NCBI GenBank assembly: GCA_052034445.1
Contig: JBPOIN010000086.1
Span: 1 to 20,359 of the forward strand
DNA from: Sterolibacterium sp052034445
Lineage (GTDB): Bacteria; Pseudomonadota; Gammaproteobacteria; Burkholderiales; Rhodocyclaceae
Direction: 5' to 3'
DNA: 20,359 nucleotides
A program made the position numbers and the translations under genes. Shown here piece by piece: positions 14,665-20,359 of this stretch (position 1 is the stretch's first letter; each line of letters starts with the position of its first letter). The notes below the pieces were generated by a model. The model was not told where the DNA came from. It saw only the letters and a program-made list of their open reading frames with translations, and ran no database searches.

Positions 14665-15978
14665 ATGAATTCAAATCCATCCCTCGCCAGCCCGCTGCTC
14701 GACTCGGAACATATTCTCGACGAGAGCGTCGAATCGATTATCTGTCTGAATCTCGCCGGCGAGATCACGCTGTGGAATCACGGCGCCGAGCTGCTGTACG
14801 GTTATAGCGCCGAAGAAGCGGTCGGCCGGCATTTTTCGATGCTGTATCCGGACGGCCAAAACAGCGCCGAAGAAACCGTGCGCCATATCGCCCCGCAAGT
14901 GCTGTCCGCCAAACGCCACGAAATCGACGGCTGGCGCGTGCGAAAATCCGGCGGTCTGGTGTACATCCATTTGTCAGCCGCACCGCTGTACGACCTCAAG
15001 GGCGAACAGATCGGCTATACGGATTATTCGATCGACATCACACGGCGCAAGCAGCTCGAAGAAACACTGGCCGAACGCGATGAGCAATTACGCCAGCAAC
15101 ACACCCTATACGACACGCTGCTGAAAACCCAGTCATTGGCCGGCATCGGTCATTTCATCCTCGATAACGACAAGATCATTTACAGCAACCCGGCCGCAAG
15201 CCAGGTAACCGGATACAGTGCAGAGGAGTTGCGCGATCTGCCGAATTTCATGCTGCTCGTGCATCCTGATGATCATGAGCGCCTGCTGCGCAAGCGCATC
15301 GAAGCACAGGAGAACCGGACCAGCGCCGACCGCTACGACATCAGCATTCTCACCAAGGACGGCGAGCGGCGCATGACGGAAATTGCTGCGGCAGGACTGC
15401 CACACGGCGATGCCCAGCAAATTCTGGTCGTCATGGTCGACATCACCGAACGCAAGCACGCCGAAAACCGCCTGCAGTTTCTCGCCCTGCATGACAGCCT
15501 CACGGGGCTATGCAACCGCACGCTGTTGTTTGATCGCCTCAACAGCACCATCGCTGCGGCGCGACGCAGCAAGAACGCCTTCGCGCTGTTCTATCTCGAT
15601 CTCGACGACTTCAAGCCGATCAATGATGAACTCGGCCACGATGCTGGCGATGCGACATTGAAGACCATCGCCCAGCGCCTGCGCGCCAGTGTGCGCGAAA
15701 GCGATACCGTGGCGCGCGTCGGCGGCGATGAGTTCATCCTGGTAATTCGCGATGTGCCTGATCGCCAAACTGCAGAAAGCGTCGCGGCGAAAGTCATCAA
15801 GTCGTTGTCCGAGCCACTCATGGTAGCCAATCAGGCGCGCATGGTCGGCACCAGTCTGGGAATCTCGATGTATCCCGAACACGGCACGAATGCCGACCTG
15901 CTGGTACAACATGCCGACGCCGCAATGTACTCAGCCAAACGACTGGGCAAGAATCGCTGCGTGTTCTGGCAGGGTTAA
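14665..15978 (+). CDS. Diguanylate cyclase, PAS-PAS-GGDEF
   Basis: A 437-residue protein without membrane segments. Two PAS domains (about 20-135 and 150-265), each closed by a DITxRK-type PAC end, lead to a GGDEF domain (about 272-435). The active loop is intact GGDEF (353-357), preceded five residues earlier by RESD (344-347), the R-x-x-D site through which c-di-GMP inhibits the enzyme. It should make c-di-GMP from two GTP in response to a cytoplasmic cue such as redox state, oxygen or a small ligand; no cofactor ligand can be picked out. There is no EAL domain. It is divergent from ridA and converges on the SPOR gene. The ATG at 14665 has no clear ribosome site but sits right behind a promoter. 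A possible reader of its product, the PilZ chemoreceptor, is encoded 6 kb away. Confidence 0.93.
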   Translation: MNSNPSLASPLLDSEHILDESVESIICLNLAGEITLWNHGAELLYGYSAEEAVGRHFSMLYPDGQNSAEETVRHIAPQVLSAKRHEIDGWRVRKSGGLVYIHLSAAPLYDLKGEQIGYTDYSIDITRRKQLEETLAERDEQLRQQHTLYDTLLKTQSLAGIGHFILDNDKIIYSNPAASQVTGYSAEELRDLPNFMLLVHPDDHERLLRKRIEAQENRTSADRYDISILTKDGERRMTEIAAAGLPHGDAQQILVVMVDITERKHAENRLQFLALHDSLTGLCNRTLLFDRLNSTIAAARRSKNAFALFYLDLDDFKPINDELGHDAGDATLKTIAQRLRASVRESDTVARVGGDEFILVIRDVPDRQTAESVAAKVIKSLSEPLMVANQARMVGTSLGISMYPEHGTNADLLVQHADAAMYSAKRLGKNRCVFWQG

Positions 15979-16050
15979 GCCTTGCGAGCCTGAGCAGTTA
16001 CTGGCCGGCAATGGTGTAATTCAGACGCGCGAAAATGTGCTGCAGCCCCC

Positions 16051-16066
16051 ATACGTTCGCACGTAT
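16051..16066. repeat. Inverted repeat between the converging cyclase and SPOR genes
   Basis: ATACGT (16051-16056) and ACGTAT (16061-16066) form a perfect 6-bp stem with loop TCGC in the 152-base gap. It is weak and has no T-run, so it is a poor terminator. No other terminator was seen in this gap. Confidence 0.25.
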
Positions 16067-16130
16067 TAATGCTGAGCCGCACAGAAAACAACCTTTCTAC
16101 GCCCAGGTGATTCAAACAATGAGGAGCAAT

Positions 16131-16907
16131 TTATTTCTTGCCGGCAACCACTAGCCCCGGCTCGATGCCCAACGCCCGGAGCTTTTCGCGCACCTGCTCA
16201 GCCTCCATTCGACTCTTGAACGGCCCGACCTGGACACGTGCCTCGATCTGCGAAGGGATGCCATTCAGCTCCAGCTTGGCGCGCAACTCCTCGGCGTTCG
16301 CGGTACTACTGAAGACTCCCAGTTGGAGCAAAAAAATGCTGTTGCGGGGCTCTGCGACAGGCGCATGGGGCGCAGCGAGATTCGACAACGGCCGCGAAGC
16401 CGGCGCTCCGGATGCAGCCTTGGCCGGCATGCCGGCAGGTGCAGAAAATGGCGCAACAACAGCCCCCTGATTTGCAAGCTCGCGTGCAGGCTCGGCGCGC
16501 CGGACAAACGGCAGGGATTCGGCAGGTTTTACCATCGCCAGTTGCGGGACTGCAGGTTTGGTCAGCGGACGTTCAATGCGGTCAATCAGCTCCGGCTTGC
16601 CTGACAGACTGGGCGCCGCGCTGACTTCCGGCGCCGGCGGTGGCTCTTCTGCCGGTTTCTCTGCCTCGGGCGCAACAGCAACCGCGGGAGCCATCTCAGC
16701 TGGCGGCGATTGCGGCGCACTGATCGATGGTGCCTCAGTCACCGACTCGACCACCGGCGGTGCATTCAGTGAATCGACGATCGCCAGCCCCGCCAGCAAA
16801 GCGACAATCAGACCGCCGGCAAGCACCATACGCTTGATCAGGCGCCGTTTGATTTCGCCAGCCTCATCCGGCGCTGCCATTGAGTTTTCTGAATTATCAA
16901 TGCCCAA
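16131..16907 (-). CDS. SPOR domain-containing membrane protein
   Basis: From the start chosen here the protein has 258 residues: a short cytoplasmic tail, one membrane helix (about 27-45), a long Pro/Ala/Glu-rich linker and a C-terminal SPOR domain (about 185-258). SPOR domains bind peptidoglycan stripped of stem peptides, usually at the division septum, so a role in the periplasm at the cell wall is likely. The start is uncertain. ATGs at 16982, 16970 and 16952 would overlap the upstream gene by 56-86 bases and lack ribosome sites. The ATG at 16880 avoids overlap but also lacks one. The TTG at 16907 has AAGGGGG five bases upstream and overlaps by only 11 bases, so it is preferred. The upstream DUF2802 gene is probably in the same transcript. 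Confidence 0.85.
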   Translation of the reverse strand: MGIDNSENSMAAPDEAGEIKRRLIKRMVLAGGLIVALLAGLAIVDSLNAPPVVESVTEAPSISAPQSPPAEMAPAVAVAPEAEKPAEEPPPAPEVSAAPSLSGKPELIDRIERPLTKPAVPQLAMVKPAESLPFVRRAEPARELANQGAVVAPFSAPAGMPAKAASGAPASRPLSNLAAPHAPVAEPRNSIFLLQLGVFSSTANAEELRAKLELNGIPSQIEARVQVGPFKSRMEAEQVREKLRALGIEPGLVVAGKK

Positions 16908-17502
16908 ATGATCCCCCTTGGCCAGACGAATCCCGCTGCTCGCCTCGCTCATTGCGTTCGAATCGTTCATATTCGCTGTCATAATCGCTGGTTTCCAGCT
17001 TGTTGCGACTCAACGCCAACACGAGTTCGGCTTCGCCGATCGAGATGGCGCATTGTTCGGCAATTTCATGCGCATCCAGCCCGCGCTGGGCCAACAGCAT
17101 TGCTTCGCTGTATTGCGGAGAAACCCGGCGCGAGGCCTTCAATTGCACCAGGGTTTCCTTGAGCGCGGCCACCTCGCTGCGCAATTGCTGAAGTTCGGCT
17201 TCGACACTGGAACGAAATAGTTGGTCTTCAAACGCGGCTGGAACAGCCGACATCTCCGCGGGTCCGATCGCGACCTTTCCATTCGTAGCCACGGAAAACC
17301 CGCCGCGTACACCGCTGGGCTCCTGAACGTAGGCGACATTGGCAAGCGGCTCAGGCACCGCGTGCGCCACGGGCTCCTGCCTCTGCCCGGCCCGTTTCGC
17401 CCAGCGCTGACGCAGCCTGAGCTGGGCCAGTCGCAATAGCGAAAACAGCAGATAGACGCCGGCCAGAGCCAACGCAATGAGGATGGCTTCACGCATGCTC
17501 AT
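16897..17502 (-). CDS. DUF2802 domain-containing membrane protein
   Basis: A 201-residue protein of unknown function. One membrane helix (about 5-22) at the N-terminus is followed by a basic segment, a variable linker, a coiled coil (about 98-123) and a compact helix-turn-helix-like block (about 128-165). The block reads AMLLAQRGLDAHEIAEQC, then a second helix pair, as in DUF2802. The C-terminal 30 residues are polar and low in complexity. The block resembles small DNA-binding folds, but no target can be named. It precedes the SPOR gene and overlaps its longer possible starts. The intergenic region with ydcF upstream contains a 15-base palindrome that could serve both directions. The domain call rests on remembered family patterns. 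Confidence 0.75.
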   Translation of the reverse strand: MSMREAILIALALAGVYLLFSLLRLAQLRLRQRWAKRAGQRQEPVAHAVPEPLANVAYVQEPSGVRGGFSVATNGKVAIGPAEMSAVPAAFEDQLFRSSVEAELQQLRSEVAALKETLVQLKASRRVSPQYSEAMLLAQRGLDAHEIAEQCAISIGEAELVLALSRNKLETSDYDSEYERFERNERGEQRDSSGQGGSFGH

Positions 17503-17583
17503 AAGTTCTCATTGGCTACAGGGAGTTCGTGAAATAGGAGCGCATGGCGAATCGAAACTGGTATAAACCTCTGAACGCACAAC

Positions 17584-17614
17584 TTGGGCATTATGCCCAC
17601 AATCTGGCGATAAT
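17584..17614 (+). promoter_or_regulatory. Palindromic operator candidate over the promoter of the DUF218 gene
   Basis: TGGGCAT (17585-17591), one central T, then ATGCCCA (17593-17599) form a perfect 15-base palindrome in the divergent gap. TTGGGC (17584-17589) overlaps it and could be a -35 for GATAAT (17609-17614), 19 bases on. A repressor bound here would block that promoter. The regulator is unknown. Confidence 0.4.
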
Positions 17615-17662
17615 ACCTCCTGACTCAGCGCGCAAAATGCCGAGCAGAGCGCCAATTACCCC

Positions 17663-18424
17663 ATGTTTATTCTAAAAAAATTTCTCTCCGCGCTGGTTTT
17701 GCCGCCATCCAGTCTGATTCTGGCGCTGCTCGCCGGCCTCTCGCTGCAGCGCCGCTGGCCGCGTCGCGCCAGGGTAGTGATGGCGACAGCGCTAGCGTTG
17801 CTGACACTACTGAGCCTCAAGCCGGTGGGCAACTTGCTGCTACGCAGCCTTGAGAGCACGCCGCCCATCAGCGCAGCCGGGCTCGGAACAGCCCAGGCAA
17901 TCGTTGTGTTGGGCGGCGGCAGTTATCGGCAGGCACTGGAATTCGGACAGGACACCGTCAACCTGACTACCCTCGGGCGTCTGCGTTACGCCGCACGTCT
18001 GCAGAAAGCCTGCGCGCTACCACTGCTCGTGAGCGGCGGTGCGCCACTCGGTGGCCGCCCGGAAGCCGAGTCGATGCACCAGACGCTCACAGAGGAATTT
18101 GGCGTCCCGGTGCGCTGGAGCGAATCCGCTTCGCTCGACACCGCGCAGAATGCCGCCAATTCGACGGCCTTGCTGCGCAACGAAGGTATCCAGCGCATCG
18201 CACTGGTCACGGATGCCTGGCATATGCCGCGTGCGTCGGAAGAATTCCGTCGTCGGGGATTCGACGTGATCGCCGCGCCGACGGGGTTTGCCACCGAGCC
18301 GAGTTTCTGGTCCGACTGGCTGACACCGCAAGCACATGCCTTGCATCGCAGCAGCATTGCCATGCATGAATGGCTGAGCCTGCTCGTCCAGAAATTCACG
18401 GGACCAAAGACTGCTCCGCTATAA
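17663..18424 (+). CDS. YdcF/ElyC family protein with DUF218 domain
   Basis: A 253-residue protein with two N-terminal membrane helices (about 8-28 and 38-58) and a DUF218 domain (about 78-235). The domain shows the IVVLGGGSYR opening, the VSGGAPL strand, the DTAQNAANS block and VTDAWHMPRA. The two-helix form is that of ElyC, which in E. coli helps peptidoglycan precursor metabolism at low temperature; the biochemical activity of the domain is not settled. It faces away from two membrane genes, one with a peptidoglycan-binding SPOR domain, so an envelope role is plausible by context. The ATG at 17663 has no clear ribosome site. Its stop codon lies inside the -10 box of the folA promoter. Confidence 0.88.
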   Translation: MFILKKFLSALVLPPSSLILALLAGLSLQRRWPRRARVVMATALALLTLLSLKPVGNLLLRSLESTPPISAAGLGTAQAIVVLGGGSYRQALEFGQDTVNLTTLGRLRYAARLQKACALPLLVSGGAPLGGRPEAESMHQTLTEEFGVPVRWSESASLDTAQNAANSTALLRNEGIQRIALVTDAWHMPRASEEFRRRGFDVIAAPTGFATEPSFWSDWLTPQAHALHRSSIAMHEWLSLLVQKFTGPKTAPL

Positions 18425-18425
18425 T
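18395..18425 (+). promoter_or_regulatory. Promoter of folA overlapping the end of the DUF218 gene
   Basis: A perfect TATAAT (18420-18425) contains the TAA stop of the upstream gene. TTCACG (18395-18400) stands 19 bases before it as a weak -35. Transcription would start near 18432, about 28 bases before the folA ATG. Confidence 0.5.
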
Positions 18426-18459
18426 CGACGCTTGCCTGACCGACGACGCAACCGAAATC

Positions 18460-19011
18460 ATGCCGCCCAGCCTCTCAGAAACTTCAACCCTGCGCGTCAC
18501 CCTGATCGCCGCGCTGGCGAAAAATCGCGCCATCGGCATCAACAACACCCTGCCCTGGCGTTTGCCCGAAGATCTCAAGCACTTCAAGGCGCTCACGCTT
18601 GGCCACCCCATCATCATGGGGCGCAAAACCTGGGATTCGATCGGCCGCCCCCTGCCGGGTCGCACCAACATCGTCATCAGCCGCTCAACCGATTACGCGC
18701 CGGCTGGCGCGCTGCTCGCCACCTCGCTCGATGCAGCGCTGAGGCTGGCGCTCGACAGTGGCGCCGCAGAGGCTTTCGTGATCGGCGGTGCCGACATCTA
18801 TCGCCAATCCATGCCGTTTGCCGATTGCCTGCAGCTCACGGAAATCGATCACGAGTTTGCCGCCGACACCTTCTTTCCGTCCTTCGACGCGGGCAGCTGG
18901 CAAGAAACGGCGCGCGAGTCGCACCGCCACGAGGCAGCAGAAACCCTCTCTGGCACGGAAAATCCGGACGTTGTATTCGATTATGCGTTCGTGACCTACG
19001 AACGCCGGTAA
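18460..19011 (+). CDS. folA: Dihydrofolate reductase
   Basis: A 183-residue enzyme that reduces dihydrofolate to tetrahydrofolate with NADPH in the cytoplasm. The family run is complete: ALAKNRAIGINNTLPWRLP, the acidic residue of PEDLKHF matching Asp27 of E. coli, IIMGRKTWDSIGRPLPGR, and the NADPH loop VIGGADIYRQ. The frame is open from 18370, but the first 30 residues have no family counterpart and would overlap the previous gene, so the ATG at 18460 is chosen; its ribosome site is weak. It is 35 bases after the DUF218 gene and has a probable promoter of its own. thyA, a frequent neighbour, is not in the window. Confidence 0.96.
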   Translation: MPPSLSETSTLRVTLIAALAKNRAIGINNTLPWRLPEDLKHFKALTLGHPIIMGRKTWDSIGRPLPGRTNIVISRSTDYAPAGALLATSLDAALRLALDSGAAEAFVIGGADIYRQSMPFADCLQLTEIDHEFAADTFFPSFDAGSWQETARESHRHEAAETLSGTENPDVVFDYAFVTYERR

Positions 19012-19038
19012 TCCGCTGATCCGGGAATTCCCGCCCCG

Positions 19039-19058
19039 GGCGGCCGCAAGCAGCCGCC
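19039..19058. terminator. GC-rich hairpin between folA and the decarboxylase gene
   Basis: GGCGGC (19039-19044) and GCCGCC (19053-19058) pair perfectly around an 8-base loop in the 52-base gap between two converging stop codons. No T-run follows on either strand, so it is a possible but not classical terminator. Confidence 0.35.
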
Positions 19059-19063
19059 GTGGG

Positions 19064-20359
19064 TTACCTCACGCAGTCGACGTAATAACGCACCTTGCCA
19101 CCGGCATTGTCCTTGACGAGGCCATGGATGTCGGTTTCGAAGCCGGGGAATTTCTCGTTGAAGTCACGCGCGAACTGCAGGTAACGCACGATGGTCTTGT
19201 TGAAGCGCTCGCCGGGAATCAGCAGCGGAATGCCGGGCGGATAGGGCGTCAACAATACGCTGGTGATGCGGCCTTCGAGTTCGTCGATCGACACGCGGTC
19301 GATCTCGCGGTGCGCCATCCTGGCGAAGGCGTCGGCCGGGCGCATGGCCGGCACCATGTCGGACAGATACATTTCGGTGGTCAGGCGCGCCACGTCGTTG
19401 GCCTTGTACACCGCGTGGATCTGCGTGCACAGATCCTTGAGGCCGATACGCTCGTAACGCGGATGTTTGGCGACGAATTCGGGCAGCACCTTCCACAGCG
19501 GTTGATTCTTGTCGTAGTCGTCCTTGAATTGCTGCAGCGCGGTGACCAGGGTGTTCCAGCGGCCCTTGGTGATGCCGATGGTGAACATGATGAAGAAGCT
19601 GTAGAGGCCGCACTTCTCGACGATCACGCCATGCTCGGCGAGGTATTTGGTGACGATCGCCGCCGGCATGCCGATATCGTCGGAAAAGTCGCCATCAACA
19701 TCAAGTCCCGGCGTAATGATGGTGGCCTTGATCGGATCCAGCAGATTGAAGCCTTTGGCCAGCTTGCCGAAACCATGCCAACGCGCGCCGGGCTTGAGCA
19801 TCCAGGCGTCGCGCTCTTCGAGGCCTTCCTCTGACAGATCGTCGGGTCCCCAGACCTTGAACCACCAGTCGGCCCCCCATTCCTTATCCACCTTGCGCAT
19901 GGCGCGGCGGAAATCGAGCGCCTCGGTCAGGGACTCCTCAACCAGTGCGGTGCCGCCCGGTTCTTCCATCATCGCCGCGGCGACGTCGCACGAGGCGATG
20001 ATAGAGTACTGCGGTGAGGTCGAGGTGTGCATCAGGTAGGCTTCGTTGAATACGTCGCGGTCGAGCTTGTTGTTCTCGGCGTCCTGCACCAGGATCTGCG
20101 AGGCTTGCGACAGCCCCGCCAGCAGCTTGTGCGTCGACTGCGTCGAGAACACCATCGACTCCTTGCAGCGCGGTCGATCGGCGCCAATGGCGTGATAGTC
20201 GCCATAGAAGTCATGGAAGGCCGCATGCGGCAGCCAGGCCTCGTCGATATGCAGCGTGTCGATCTTGCCGTCGAGCTCTTCCTTGATGTCCTCGACGTTG
20301 TAGAGAATGCCGTCGTAGGTGCTCTGGGTGATCGTCAGCACGCGCGGCTTGCCTTCGAC
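19064..20359 (-). CDS. Arginine/lysine/ornithine decarboxylase, C-terminal part (cut by the window)
   Basis: The frame stays open to the right edge, so the N-terminal wing and part of the PLP domain are missing; 431 residues are visible. The PLP lysine lies in STQSTHKLLAGLSQAS, the aspartate of the cofactor pocket in HIDEAW, and the C-terminal domain ends in the family pattern YPPGIPLLIPGE and FPGFETD. The sequence follows the order and spacing of E. coli AdiA to its last residues, so arginine is a fair guess for the substrate, but lysine or ornithine cannot be excluded. Such enzymes remove CO2 from basic amino acids, for acid tolerance or polyamine supply. No antiporter gene is in view. It converges on folA. 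Confidence 0.92.
   Translation of the reverse strand, partial: VEGKPRVLTITQSTYDGILYNVEDIKEELDGKIDTLHIDEAWLPHAAFHDFYGDYHAIGADRPRCKESMVFSTQSTHKLLAGLSQASQILVQDAENNKLDRDVFNEAYLMHTSTSPQYSIIASCDVAAAMMEEPGGTALVEESLTEALDFRRAMRKVDKEWGADWWFKVWGPDDLSEEGLEERDAWMLKPGARWHGFGKLAKGFNLLDPIKATIITPGLDVDGDFSDDIGMPAAIVTKYLAEHGVIVEKCGLYSFFIMFTIGITKGRWNTLVTALQQFKDDYDKNQPLWKVLPEFVAKHPRYERIGLKDLCTQIHAVYKANDVARLTTEMYLSDMVPAMRPADAFARMAHREIDRVSIDELEGRITSVLLTPYPPGIPLLIPGERFNKTIVRYLQFARDFNEKFPGFETDIHGLVKDNAGGKVRYYVDCVR

Noticed and set aside
18370..18459. In-frame N-terminal extension of dihydrofolate reductase
   Set aside because: It overlaps the DUF218 gene and covers a probable promoter; the enzyme family begins after the ATG at 18460.

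Overview
The window reads as chromosomal DNA of a GC-rich betaproteobacterium, most likely in or near the Rhodocyclales or Nitrosomonadales. The grounds are the protein families and their order: ridA-recG-ubiC-ubiA-ubiD, the DUF2802 and SPOR pair, a multidomain MASE3 kinase and an AdiA-like decarboxylase. This placement is inferred from gene content, not from a search. No IS element, CRISPR array, rRNA or phage gene was seen.

Layout. (1) 1-2191, plus strand: the 3' part of an Sfp-type phosphopantetheinyl transferase, then a complete ABC exporter of the cyclic-peptide/siderophore (PvdE/SyrD-like) family. This looks like the end of a peptide-natural-product locus that continues to the left of the window. 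(2) 2292-2457: a strong bidirectional terminator and a tRNA-Thr(CGT) gene on the minus strand with its own promoter. (3) 2704-8882, plus strand: a signalling block of three genes. They are a response regulator with an unassigned 250-residue output region, a MASE3-PAS hybrid histidine kinase with REC and Hpt domains, and a chemoreceptor fused to a C-terminal PilZ domain. (4) 8966-14481, minus strand: a compact run ridA, recG, ubiC, ubiA, ubiD, which joins the first steps of ubiquinone synthesis to a repair helicase and an enamine deaminase. (5) 14665-15978, plus strand: a PAS-PAS-GGDEF diguanylate cyclase whose promoter suggests a leaderless or nearly leaderless mRNA. (6) 16131-17502, minus strand: a SPOR-domain membrane protein and a DUF2802 membrane protein, divergent from (7) 17663-19011, plus strand: a YdcF/ElyC-like DUF218 protein and folA. 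(8) 19064 to the right edge, minus strand: the C-terminal part of an Arg/Lys/Orn decarboxylase.

How they work together. The signalling block and the diguanylate cyclase suggest control of motility or surface behaviour in which c-di-GMP made by GGDEF enzymes could be read directly by the chemoreceptor's PilZ domain. The ubi genes supply 4-hydroxybenzoate, prenylate it and decarboxylate the product; ubiX is not in the window. Most of the sequence is housekeeping or ordinary signalling. The least explained parts are the response regulator's output region, the chemoreceptor-PilZ fusion, the exporter locus next to the tRNA, and several palindromes in promoter regions.
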